Below are positions 8,150 through 19,120 of a stretch of 64,000 nt of DNA, one piece after another. The stretch is from Platanthera guangdongensis (lineage: Eukaryota; Streptophyta; Magnoliopsida; Asparagales; Orchidaceae). The notes under the pieces are model-generated. The model made no database searches, was not told the origin of the DNA, and was given only the letters and a program-made list of their open reading frames with translations. The stretch spans positions 22,705,194-22,769,193 of the forward strand of contig CM077149.1 of assembly GCA_039583875.1 (NCBI GenBank), in the 5' to 3' direction. A program made the position numbers and the translations under genes. The stretch's first letter is position 1, and every line of letters starts with the position of its first letter.

Positions 8150-10451
8150 CGCCCCGAAACTCAAAGGAGCAAAGGGGGACGTTTTGGGCCAGTTTTGGTT
8201 TCTGGCTGAAGGCACACGGCCTGGGACACGGGCGTGTCCCAGGGCGTGTCAAGCGTGTGTCGACACTTAGCCGCGAAGTCGTCGAGTTATTCTCGACGAT
8301 TCGTCGAGAATGGGCACACGGCCTGCGACACGGGCGTGTCGCAGGGCGTGTCGACCCGTGTCGACACTTAGCCGTGAAATCGTCGAGTTATTCTCGACGA
8401 TTCGTCGAGAATGGGCACACGGCCTGCGACACGGGCGTGTCGCAGGGCGTGTCGACCCGTGCCGACGATCATCAAGGTGAAATCGTCGAGATTCACTCGA
8501 CGATCGTCGAGACAAGGCACACGGCCTAGGACACGGGCGTGTCCAAGGCCGTGTCATCCAGTCGTCGTTCTCCCCTCGACGAAATGTCCCGTGTACACGG
8601 CCTGGGGGCCCAGGCGTGTCAATGTGACACGGGCAAGGACACGGGCGTGTCCTAGAACCCGTGCAGTGCTCGGGTTGGAAACGGGGGAAAAATCATGGGG
8701 TACACGGCCGGCTACACGGCCGTGTCAGCTGGAACACGGGCGTGTCAGCTCGAACACGGGCGTGTTCGATACCCGTGTGCGTGTTCAGAAGATTCGATTT
8801 TGACGGCGAATGCGGCACACGGCCCTGGACACGGGCGTGTGCCAAGCCGTGTTCGGCCCAGATTGGGCATTTCAGCCCCGAATCAAAGCCGCTCGTTTTC
8901 TTAGGTTGAGATCCGACGGCTGGGGATGATTCCTGGGAGGATATACACGGGTTTGACTTAAGAAAAATCCACTTTTCATTACTTATCCTCTCTCCAAACC
9001 CTTGGAGAAAGAAGAGCTAAGGCAAGAGGAAGAGGAGCTAGATCCGCCATTGGAGGAGCTTCGGAGCTCCGAATCGCAAGCCGACTCCGGATCCACGGAG
9101 GCAACGCAAGCGCGGTGATTTCTATCCGATTACATTTCGATGGCGCCAAAGAGGAACGCAAGGGTAACGATCCTCACTTGTGAGCTTGATAGCTCTCTTT
9201 CTTAGCATAGGAAGCCCTCTCTCGCGAGTTTGCGAAGAGTTGGAGGCATTCCTTCGGGTAGATATGTAAAGTCCCCGTTGTTTAGCGTCCGTATGCGAGA
9301 ACGGACATAGGCATTTTTGGTTGAAGCCTACCCGGACATGTAGTTCGGATCGGTGATGTTGCATTGCATAAGGCCGGAGAAGACTCCGTGCTATTGGGTG
9401 TTTTTCGGGTTTTCTACGCGGTAGATTGCAGCAGGGAGCCTTGGGGACTAACCCAAAGGTGCACCCGGAAAACTGGGCGGACACGAGGTCTTGCCAACTT
9501 GGTGGCCTGAGAGCCAACTTGAACATAACGGGGTTATGTGATTTGTGGTAGAACGGGAATCGGTGAAAGTTTGACCCGCGCAAATGGCTTAAATTGCCGT
9601 TGCGATGTGAGCACGGGTTAGATGGAGCCGTACCCGCCTTATGTCGTTCGGGTTAGAGAGACCTAAAGTTACATGGCACTCGCCGTTGGCATAGATGTGA
9701 GTCTTCGGTGGTCGATGGCTTAAATTGACGTGACCAATACCATGAAGACAAATTGCTCATAGGAATGACCGTCTAAGTGGCGGTGGTGAGTCCGGAATGT
9801 TAATGGCTTTAATTGACGTAACATCGACCGGTTCACCGAGAATGTGCCCTGAGTGCACGGGACGTGTGGCCGTACGAGCCAACGTCTGTGATGAAATGGC
9901 TATGGTTATATGCATTGCTCGCTCGTGCTAATGAAATGCAGGGAAGGAGCATCGCCGCCCCGAGTTGGGGGCGGGATCGTTATAATTTGGTCAGCATTGC
10001 TGACCGTTGCTTTGTTTGCCACCGTGCGGTGGTTTGTTTGCTTGCAGGTGCAGCTGGACCAAGCGGTCAATAGCGGGCTAAAGCCCTTTTTGCGAAGCTG
10101 GCCCTCGAAGGCCCAAGTGGAAATGTTTTATGATTTATTCATGTATGGCCGGCCTGCGAGCCGAGGTTTGGAAATCATGTAAAAGACAAGTGAAACATTT
10201 TGTAAGGCCTTAAGGCCGACTTTTGAGTATTTTGTAATAACATTCCTATTATCCTGTTAGTGGACATTCATGCTTGTGCTGGGTTCTTGTTTTACAACTT
10301 ATAAACTGCTTCCGCTAGAATGCTCTGTGTAGGACGTTGAGATTAGTTGGATGGTTTCCATACGTAACCACCCGGTCTGTCTGTGGTATATGGCGTCGGG
10401 CCCCGGCCGGACCTACTGCTATATGTTATGCGACGGATAGGGGGTGTTACA
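8145..10451 (+). mobile_element. A right LTR
   Basis: Same length and layout as the left LTR, about 99.8 % identical by eye. It carries its own copy of the ATG exon (9140-9163) and ends GGTGTTACA at 10451, where the B1 LTR resumes. Confidence 0.95.
8212..8852 (+). repeat. Palindrome array in the A right LTR
   Basis: Copy of the array at 1015-1655, with CACGGGCGTGTC cores and TCGACGATTCGTCGAGAA units. Confidence 0.88.
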
Positions 10452-11330
10452 CAAGCGTGCCGACCTCTGGGGCTGCTCCTCCATGCTGGGCTCCACGGTC
10501 CCCTAAAATGATGTGGTTCGAAAACCGTTAGTCTAAAAGACTAAGTCCTATCATCCTCCGTCCCTTCCCTCATGGCCCCTAGGAACCGAGCAGAGAGGAA
10601 GAAAGGGGAGGACTTGAAGGTGGAGAGTAATCAAGAATCAGATGGCAGCGGACCTATACTAGCAATTTTTTATAGTACATGTGGCAGTAAAGTATAGTAT
10701 AAAAATAACATTAACTTATACGGAACGTATAAGCAAGGGATCTTCTATAGGGCTCCCATCGTATAAAAAGTCTCATACCAATTGATACGTTGGGGTGTCG
10801 ATTAATAACAACATTATATATATAAAGAATTTAACCTTTAATTTATAAACTTGCCCACACAAGCTTATAGACTAAGGGGTCGTTTTGCAGGTCCTAAGGT
10901 ATAAGCGTCCCATTCCACTTATACCTTAGGTGTTAGGTGTTAAATGAATCGATTATGTTATGACATGTAAGTGGGTATGATGGAACATGCAAGTGCAACA
11001 CACACACCCGACTCTGTGCACACAGACCTTTAGTTCCCCCTTTCTGGAGCCATAACCTCCCAGGATACCTCCGTAGTGGTAGACAGAAGCAGTGGGTTGG
11101 GCCTCGCCCACCTCTAAACCAGTAAAGCACTACCGGTCAGACCTATCGTACGCCTCAACGCTTCGTGCACGAAGCGGACTCCTGCGTACTCTTGCCGGCT
11201 GGCGCACCAGACTTCTGTTGGCGAAGTGCTAACCACACTTGCCGAGTCAGCATATTGGCGTCGGTGCATCGACCCTCCAATACCGATGACCCGCCACCTT
11301 AATTTTCTTTCCTTTTATGCACATGCAAAT
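10452..11330 (-). mobile_element. B1: long gypsy-type LTR, far part (interrupted by A and D1)
   Basis: This stretch has no ORF of note. It is colinear with about 33840-34770 of the B2 LTR, sharing for example the TTAGTC...ACTAAGT stretch and the TTTTATGCACATGCAA end. The rest of this LTR, about 390 bp by comparison with B2, should lie to the left of the A array outside the window. It continues after D1 at 19121. Confidence 0.75.
11326..11330. repeat. Target duplication of D1, left copy
   Basis: CAAAT here and at 19116-19120 flank D1. Confidence 0.9.
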
Positions 11331-12409
11331 TGAAAGAAAACTGTTGTCGACCTAAATCACCTAGAGGGGGGTGAATAGGTGGTTTGTGCGTCTTTTGCGG
11401 AATAAAAAATAATTAGAGCACGGCACAGAACTATTCTACCAACATCACAGACGACACAAGTGATGCTAAAGATCACGGCAGTGAACCGGTCGCACAAGTA
11501 ATATAAAATGGGGGTTTTCCCAAGTATCGATCTCACAAGGAACATAGTAAGGTGAAGTTAATTTCGAGGAGGACTTGAGATTGAAGTCCTCAGGTCGGAG
11601 CTAACTAAAGGGGGTTTTGATGGTTGCGGAAACAGAAAATAAAACAATATCAACTACTCCTATGCAACGCCGCTATGCGATGCTTCGCCAGGCGGGATGG
11701 AAGAATAGTCAGGCTGCTATGCACCGAATCGCTAGGCGGATGGAAGAGTAGGCTCGCGGATGAGGTGGTGAGAATGGCGGAATGAGGGTCGTAAGCACCT
11801 CTTCGCAATGCATGCCACTAGCAATTGCTAGTGCGGCAAGGGTGGATGGATGGTGGATGGAATATAAGGCGCAACTCAAGCAACTTAGGCAGTAATATGA
11901 AATAGGAATCACATAGACATGAAACACATAACATAAACAACCACAGTGCACTTCATCAAAATAAATAAGTTTAAAAACACCAATATTCAACAATAAAGCA
12001 AGTACAAGTCAAGAGATCGACCGAATCCGAAGTCTTGCTGAGGATTTACGGTTGTAATCGTCGGGTTGTCATTCCGCATCCAAGCTCGGTCCTCAACTGC
12101 ATCCGGGGTAGAGAAGGGCTATCACCACCTTCCAATGGCCCGTCTTCTTCGTCTCACGATAGCGGACGAAGTTTGCTAGCTTTCCTTTGCTTGATGGCTA
12201 TGACGTCAAACCCTACTTGAAGCTCACAGATGAAGGAGAAGGCCGAGAGGAAGCTCCGGCTCGGATTTGGCGGTGAAAGATTGCTCGGAGCACCTCCCTA
12301 GGGTGGAAAATGAAGGGGAACGATGGAGAAGGCGGAAAACGGCGGAGGAAAATGAGCGATCTCCGGATCTGTGGATTAGGGCGAGACCTGCACTATTTAT
12401 ACAAAAGCA

Positions 12410-12800
12410 GAAATGAACAATGCGCACGATCACAGGCGCACGAGCAGTGGTCGTGCGCACTATATCCTGTGCTCGTGCGCAATGGCATGGAATATTAGGA
12501 AGAAGAACTGGGATAATGCACACGAGTAGTGGCACACGACCAGTGGTCGTGCGCACTAAGTCCAATGATCGTGCGATTATCTAGACAGGACTCCAGAAAA
12601 GAGGAATCAATGCACACGATCAGTGGCGCACGACCGGTGGTCGTGCGCAATATGTCCAGTGGTCGTGCGCTTACCCCAGGCTGATTCTAGAAAACGTAGA
12701 GTAGTGCGCACGATCAGGGGCACACGACCAGTGGCTGTGCGCATTAGATCCCATGATCGTGCGCAGTATTCCTGTTTCACAACCATCCTGAAACACGCAC
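12410..12800 (-). repeat. GTGCGCACGA palindrome cluster in the D1 LTR
   Basis: Units such as CACGACCAGTGGTCGTGCGCA recur about six times with short spacers, alternating GCGCACGATC and GGTCGTGCGC arms. Confidence 0.8.
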
Positions 12801-13764
12801 ACGACCCCTGTACCGAAAGGAAAAACCAATCACTAATCTGTGCGACATTCCAGACAATCACAAAAGGGAGTATAAACTATAAAAATAACAAAATACACAA
12901 CCACGGGCATAAATGTGCACTTCCTATGGAAATAAAGATAAGATGAGATATGAACGATAAAGAACTAAAAGTGAAGTGCAAACGCGTGAAAACTAGCCCA
13001 GATGAGTCCGAAAACAGGTATAAAACATGGACTCATCAACAAGATTTATAGTGGTTCCCCAACCTTGGGTACATCCACTTTCCCTCACCAATCTAGCAAT
13101 CAACTAGACTCGGCTACTCCACTATCTCGGATCAAAAACCGATCCTACCCTCGGAACAAAGTTCCTACAAACTCGATCCAAACAAAACAGATCTACACCT
13201 CGGAAGATAACACTTCCTACAAACTCGGAGTGAAAAAAAAAACTCCTACACTCGGAGAAGATTTCTCCTACAAGATTAATAAAGAGTTTACAAGAATACA
13301 AACAGTAAATCACTCAGATCTGAAGAAAACGGCCAGGATCTTCTTCTTTTCAACTTTGTAGCACTTTCAAAAATCGGTGAAGAAGTTCTCGGGCTCGATC
13401 TGGATCTACTCACTTTTACAGAAATCGAAAGAGAATATGATCAGTGAAGTCGATCTCGATCTGTAACTTTTCTTCAGAATAATCCTCTGAAAGTAGAAGC
13501 TTTGGCCGGAGAAGAGGGCGACGACGGCGGCTTCCATTTCGCGAAAGTCAGAGAGGAGGCGGCTGAAGAATATTTCTCGAAAAAGAAATTACAAGAAAGT
13601 TTTGAGAATACTTAGGGTTTGTCATTTTCTGATAAGACCTTATATAGGAGAGACTAACGGTCATAATCAGTCATAATGATGTACACGTGGACCAATCATG
13701 TCGCGTGATTTGAAAAATCCCGTCAGAAAAAGGACTTAGAAAAATTTCGGAAAGATTCAGCCAA

Positions 13765-14495
13765 CTACACGAGTAAGTTAATGACTACTCGAGTAGTTGA
13801 ATAACTACTCGAGCATATGATGGGAAACATACTCGGGTATGTATAAAAAGACTACTCGAGTATATAGAGATCAACTACTCGAGTAGGCAGGCAGAACTAC
13901 TCGAGTATGTAAAGGGACCTACTCGAGTATATAGAGGATCTACTCGAGTACTGGAAGAGCTACTCGAGTATATTACATGAACTACTCGAGTACATGAAGT
14001 ACTACTCGAGTGGAATACTTATAAAAATTCTGAAGAGGTCTGCTAGCAACTACTCGAGTAGTTGAACTAATCTACTCGAGAGAAAGTAATCTACTCGAGT
14101 AGGTGAAGGTTCTACTCGAGTAAAAGACTTAGAAAAATTCTGGAGTAGGGAAATAGCAAGGTACACGGGTGACACATGAACTACTCGAGTAGGTAAAATA
14201 AACTACTCGAGTATGTTTCTATCTACTCGAGTATGTGAGTATACTTACTCGAGTCTATGACTTAGAGAAATTTAGATGAGAAAAACCTTATGGTACTCGG
14301 GTATAACGAGTAATCTACTCGAGTATATAAGCATGCTACTCGAGTATATGACTTGGTCTACTCGAGTAGGTGACTTACCTATTCGAGTATATGACTATGT
14401 CTACTCAAGTACAAGATTCCTTTACTCGAGTAACTTATACCCAGACTACTCGAGTAGGTGAAAGCTCTACTCGAGTAAAACACTTAGAAATTTTC
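13765..14495 (-). repeat. TACTCGAGTA palindrome array in the D1 LTR
   Basis: About 25 CTCGAG cores, mostly inside CTACTCGAGTA, are spaced irregularly every 15-40 bp. Spacer sequences differ from one another. It is not a simple tandem repeat. The same motif returns in the spacer between pol and the env-like ORF of this element. Confidence 0.92.
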
Positions 14496-14805
14496 TGATG
14501 TTGGAAAAACGGATTCTTCTAGAGTAGCCAACTTCCAATGCCTTTCCCATAGTCCAATAGCTTGAATATGAAGTGTATCCCAATAGAGAGACCACACATG
14601 AGTCAACACCTTGGAATATGCAATGAGGGATTACATTGCACAGTTCCTGTGTTTGGTGACCCACTATGGGCTGACATTGGCCTATACTTCCCAGTGAAAC
14701 TCCTGCAAACATATAGCTTAAACCAAGCATCAAATACAACTTAATTCATCTTAGTTCCAGGGTGACTTCATCAAATCTGGGTTCATGTGGATGAAATACC
14801 CAACA

Positions 14806-14820
14806 ATCTCCCCCTATTTG
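14806..14820 (-). other. Polypurine tract of D1
   Basis: On the minus strand AATAGGGGGAGAT stands directly before the LTR start TGTTGGG, a typical copia primer for plus-strand synthesis. Confidence 0.85.
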
Positions 14821-15007
14821 TTAAAGTCAGAACCCTTTACACTAAGGTGAATTATGGACATAAAAGAAACTAAGTAGAAAAATATGAGCAGGTAAGCAAG
14901 GATAATGAAAAAGATAATTAGACAGTAATGAAGAATTGTATATATATGAGTTTCCAAAAACATCAAGTCTACAACTTGTCATTTCAATTTCCCATCATCT
15001 TTTAGGT

Positions 15008-17538
15008 TTAGGCTTGGGATTGCTGCTTGTCTATCTTCTTTTGTTGTCTCCTTAGGTAGCTGAATGGCTTTGGGAAGTACTTAGGAGGCCTTGGAGGAGC
15101 AGCAGGTTTATTTCTCCCAAATTCTCTATCATGGATCTTCCTTTTCAGCATAGACTTCTCATATAACTCCCATTCTTGGGAACTGTAGTGCATGTTCCTG
15201 TTCTCATTGTGATCCATGACCAGCCTAAGTGTGTCCAAGATGAGAGACTTTGAAGTTGGAGACCAGGCTTCAGCATGTTCATGGGCCTTAGAAGGAGCTG
15301 TCCTGCTAGCAGAGGGAACTTCACCATATTTCCTTTTCTTCTTGTGGATTATGATCTCTGGAGGGGCTTGAAGGAATATATCAGCAGGATCTTCTTCTTC
15401 CCAGCCTGGAACATAAGTGTCTGGAGGAGCAACTGAGTCTCCAGGCCTGGGGGAGAAGGTAGGTTGTTGAGGAACAGCAGGAGCAGAGACATCTGTGGCT
15501 AGAGGATTGAGATGATGAGGAATGATGTTTGGGTCAACTGCAAGATCTGGGAAGATCTGATTGTGCATCCAGACAACAGTGTCATAGGTGTAAAATTTGA
15601 CACTCTGTATCTGGGCAAGCACATCATCATGAATGGTCTTTATATGAGCTTCCCATTCAACTATCTTCTGAGCAGTAGATTTTTCTACTTGTTCTTTGAG
15701 TTCTTTTATCAAACCCTCCCCCTTTCTGATTTCAACAGATACTTTCTCTATGGTGTCATCTTTGAAAGTGCCAACTTCTTCACAGATAGTCATCTTGTTG
15801 GCTTCATTCCTCTTGTCTAGCTCAATCTGATTGTTTGCCAAGGTTACACCTTGTTCCATGACATTGCCAATACTAGTGATAGTATGGTCAAGAGCTTTAC
15901 CACCAAGTTGGAACAGGTACTTTAGCTTGTCAGTGTTATGCTGAATTTCAGCAAAACCTCTGCTCATCTCAGTCTCAAGAGCAGTGACCTTGTCAGTGAC
16001 CACCTTTAGAGAGGTGTCGAAATGATGTCTTTGTTCTTGAAGAAGAATGGAGATGCTTTCAGCAGATCTGAGGAGGAGGAAACTGTAGCAGCAGCAGTAG
16101 TGGGAGCAGCAGTAGGGATAGGAGGAGTTACCCAAGGAGCTATTTCTTTAATTTTCACTGAGCTGCGAGCTCTGGTGGTAGGAATGACAGCATCCAATTC
16201 TTCTGTATCATGGGGGATGGAGAAATCAAGGTTTTTGAGAGGGGCCTCAGCTGGCTCAGGAGAAGGCTCATCAGAAATAAAAATGGTGTCTGGCTTATCT
16301 GCTGGAGGAGGAGGAGAAGGTGTTGGAGTTCTGGCAGGAGAATGGGTAGGAGACTGTGCTGGAGACAAGTCCTTGTGATGTTCAGTGGTTGGAGCTGGAG
16401 GAGATAGAGGAGGAGGGGGAAGCACATCTTCAGTAAGCTCTGCAATCATGGCATCGATGGCAGCAGCTGTGGACAGAAGAGTGTCTTGAGGTACTTGAAC
16501 TGAGGAAGTGGCTGGACTCTTTGGAGTATGAGGTAGGGATGGAATCTCTGGCTGAGGAGAGGGTTGCCTGACTGGGCTAGATGGAGCAGGCTCCCCCTCA
16601 CTTGGTGCACCAGAGGAGCTGGCCACATGATGAGGAGAGGGAGATGGAGTCCTGTCCTCTACATCTAGAACTACTGGGATTGCTGAGACCTTTGCAGCTT
16701 GGGCAGAGTTCTTGAGCTTGAGATCCCATCTCTGAATTGAAGAGATGGAGACCTTCTTCATGTGGTGAAGTGGAGTCCCTTTTGAGAAGTTGAATACTTC
16801 AGGATTTGTTTCATGAAGGAGCAGAGATATAATTCTTGCGTAGTTGGGGGATTTCATGCTGTCCTTTATCTTGTCCAAAATCAGCATACCAAATTGGTAT
16901 TTCTTGCGGCAGACAATGGCTTGCATTATATCGAAGAAGTATGAGGGAATGTCTCGGATGGAGTGAGTCTTGCACAGTAAAATTTTTCCAATAACATCAA
17001 CCAAGAATTTGCCTTTTGCATTCATATCTGACCTTTTGAAGTATTGAGCATCAGTGGAAAAACCACAGAAAAGGGCTGTCCTGTCAGAATCCTCAGCAAC
17101 TAGGTGATCTTCTTCATCAACAATCGGTAAACAGAGAAGTTGGGAGACAGAGGTCTTGGTGAACTTTAGTTTCAATCCCTTTACTGTAGATTTGAGGACT
17201 TTGCCATTCCGTCGAACCTTGAGATTTGTGAAGAATTCTGCAACTTTGGGGAAGAGAACGCGACAGGGTTCTTGGAGGATTAAGGAGAGGCCGGCGGTGT
17301 CGAGAAGAATGAGGAGGTTGTGGAAGTCGTCGGAAAGCTCTGCAATACCGTCGGTGATGAGTTTGGAGCCGACGCCGATCTTGTGAGAAGACGCCATGGA
17401 AGCGAATGCCTGGAGGAAATTAGAGAGAGAGAGCTCTGCAACTTCGGCGGAGGCGAGTCGGAAGGGTGGGCGAAGAGACAGGGGGGTACTCGAGAGATAG
17501 AAATGATGTCGAGTAGGTTTGATGTTTCGGAATTTCAT
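15008..17538 (-). pseudogene. D1 env-like extra ORF of a SIRE-type copia, one frameshift
   Basis: SIRE/Maximus elements carry an additional ORF after pol, often called env-like; its function is unproven. Here an N-terminal globular part (from about 17397, MASSHKIG; SDDFHNLLILL; FFTNLKVRRNGK; LLCLPIVDEEDHL; CRKKYQFGMLIL) resembles the putative plant transposon protein domain. A Pro/Ser-rich middle follows (about 16620-16230), then a Lys/Glu-rich coiled-coil region and a basic C-terminus with a RPPKYFPKPFSY motif. The first reading frame runs 17538-16006 and the second 16135-15008; a frameshift near 16050 separates them. The D2 copy shows the same order. I see no clear signal peptide or membrane anchor. 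The true start could be 17538 or 17397. Confidence 0.85.
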
Positions 17539-17654
17539 ATATATATAACTCTTAAATTTCCGCTAATTAAGTTAAAGAAAGAGGCGGCATATAGCCTTGG
17601 GTGGCGAATAGAACAATTTTTGAAAAACTGGGAATCAGGACACGAGAGAGAGAT

Positions 17655-17920
17655 AGGCTACTCGAGTAGATAAAGGACCTACTCGAGTAGGTCGACTGGA
17701 GTTACTCGAGTATGTGGATAAAACTACTCGAGTAGATAAGGACTTACTCGAGTAGGTGAGAGACTTACTCGAGTAGGTATTGACTTACTCGAGTAGGTGA
17801 GAAACGTACTCGAGTAGGTCTTTAGATACTCGAGTAGGTCAGTACACATACTCGAGTAGGTTCATTCATATACTCGTGTAGGTCTTTAGATACTCGAGTA
17901 TGTCTCATGCTTCTCGAGTT
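17655..17920 (-). repeat. TACTCGAGTA array between pol and the env-like ORF of D1
   Basis: About twelve copies of ACTCGAGTAGGT-like units with 12-20 bp spacers. The core is the same as in the LTR of the element, though the neighbouring bases differ. Confidence 0.9.
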
Positions 17921-17998
17921 GAATTTTGAAAAAGTTGAGAAAGAATGGATTTTGACTAACCCTTTGCAATTACTTGCTTCTTAGTCATTCAGCCTTCT

Positions 17999-18661
17999 TT
18001 AGTCCTCTCTGTTGAGCATCCCAAGTTCTGTCTTGAAGAACGAGAACTTGGTCTCGTACAGCGGCTTTGTGAAGATATCTGCAACTTGCCTATCTATAGG
18101 CACATATTGGAGATCTATGTCTCCATGCTCCACATGTTCCCGGATGAAGTGGTACCTTAGCTCAATGTGCTTTGTCCGGCTGCGAGAGACTGGATTGTTG
18201 GCTATTGCAATTGCGCTGGAGGAGTCACAGTACAAGGGTATATCCTTGAACTGCAGGTTGTAGTCCTCGAACTGATTCTTTATCCATAGCAACTGTGCGC
18301 AACAACTACCTGCAGAGATATACTCTGACTCGGTCATTGAGATTGCGACACTGTTCTGCTTCTTGCTACTCCAGGAGATTAGCCTTCTTCCGAAGAATTG
18401 GCAAGTCCCTGAGGTGCTTTTCCGGTCGTCTTTGCTACCTGCAAAATCTGCATCTGAAAATCCAATTAGTTCGCTGTCATTACTTCTTGGGTACCATAAG
18501 CCAAGATTTGATGTGCCTTTAAGGTATCTCAGGATCCGCTTTGCAGCAGCGTAATGAGATTCCTTAGAGTTCACCTGAAATCTAGCTCAGACACATGTTG
18601 AGAACATTATGTCAGGCCTACTGGCAGTAAGGTAGAGCAAGGATCCAATTATGCTTCTGTA
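17999..18661 (-). pseudogene. D1 copia RNase H fragment (3' end of pol)
   Basis: It begins abruptly in YRSIIGSLLYLTASRPDIMFST, passes a TGA near 18588 (CV*ARF, where D2 has CVCARF), and then reads without breaks to the pol end (ELGMLNRED). It shows copia RNase H signatures: SDADFAGSKDDRKSTSG, the SKKQNSVAISMTESEY stretch, CDSSSAIAIANNP, RTKHIELRYHFIRE and VADIFTKPL. Everything upstream of it in pol is deleted, and the upstream edge is fused to LTR sequence at 18661. Confidence 0.93.
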
Positions 18662-19115
18662 CTTGGTCTACTCGAGTAGGTGACTTAGCTATTCGAGTAT
18701 ATGACTATGTCTACTCGAGTACAAGATTCCTTTACTCGAGTAACTTATACCCAGACTACTCGAGTAGGTGAAAGCTCTACTCGAGTAAAACACTTAGAAA
18801 TTTTCTGATGTTGGAAAAACTGATTCTTCTAGAGTAGCCAACTTCCAATGCCTTTCCCATAGTCCAATATCTCGAATATGAAGTGTATCCCAATAGAGAG
18901 ACCACACATGAGTCAACACCTTGGAATATGCAATGAGGGATTACATTGCACAGTTCCTGTGTTTGGTGACTCACTTTGGGCTGACATTGGCCTACACTTC
19001 CCAGTGAAACTCCTGCAAACATATAGCTTAAACCAAGCATCAAATACAACTTAATTCATTTTAGTTCCAGGGTGACTTCATCAAATCTGGGTTCATGTGG
19101 ATGAAATACCCAACA
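18661..19115 (-). mobile_element. D1 5' LTR remnant (about 455 bp)
   Basis: It matches 14351-14805 closely, with CTCGAGTA motifs at its left edge and the terminus CCCAACA at 19115. The remaining 3 kb of this LTR was lost in the deletion that joined it to RNase H. Confidence 0.93.
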
Positions 19116-19120
19116 CAAAT
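19116..19120. repeat. Target duplication of D1, right copy
   Basis: CAAAT, matching 11326-11330. Confidence 0.9.

Larger units (their letters stand above)
948..10451 (+). mobile_element. Element A: young Ty3/gypsy chromovirus (Tekay/Del-like), LTR-gag-pol-LTR
   Basis: Two LTRs of exactly 2307 bp (948-3254 and 8145-10451) flank a primer binding site, gag, pol and a polypurine tract in the normal order. The chromodomain after the integrase and the long LTRs place it in the plant chromoviruses, probably near Tekay/Del. I find only four LTR differences (1230, 2334, 2348, 2441 against 8427, 9531, 9545, 9638), all transitions, so the insertion is recent. The 5-bp flanks do not match because the left LTR is preceded by another internal region of the same element (1-947). 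The true left flank is outside the window and should end in CAAGC, the bases at 10452-10456. The host sequence is the B1 LTR. Two in-frame stops make it non-autonomous as it stands. Confidence 0.95.
11331..14805 (-). mobile_element. D1 3' LTR (3475 bp)
   Basis: On the minus strand it begins TGTTGGGTATTTC and ends TTTTCTTTCA. The last 450 bases on the plus strand match 18661-19115. It holds two palindrome arrays and, near its plus-strand left end, CTAGAGGGGGGTGAATAGG, which on the minus strand is the TTCACCCCCCTCTAG stretch often found in copia U5 regions. A block with TATAGTGGTTCCCCAA and TGGGTACATCCACT (around 13045-13085) recurs in copia I near 63735. Confidence 0.9.
11331..19115 (-). mobile_element. 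Element D1: SIRE/Maximus-type Ty1/copia, internally deleted
   Basis: Read on the minus strand it consists of a truncated 5' LTR (19115-18661), a piece of RNase H (18661-17999), a palindrome-rich spacer, an env-like ORF (17538-15008), a polypurine tract and a full 3' LTR (14805-11331). The LTR termini are TGTTGGG and CTTTCA. CAAAT duplications on both sides show one insertion event into the B1 LTR. A later deletion joins the 5' LTR interior directly to pol, removing the primer binding site, gag, protease, integrase and reverse transcriptase. Confidence 0.92.

Noticed and set aside
11331..11345. D1 LTR start at TGTTGTCGACC (11342)
   Set aside because: Only a start at TGAAAGAAAAC (11331) gives matching CAAAT target duplications on both sides.
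13765..14495. CRISPR-like array of short palindromes with different spacers
   Set aside because: Spacing is irregular, spacers share no length, the motif returns in other parts of the same retrotransposon, and the sequence is from a plant.
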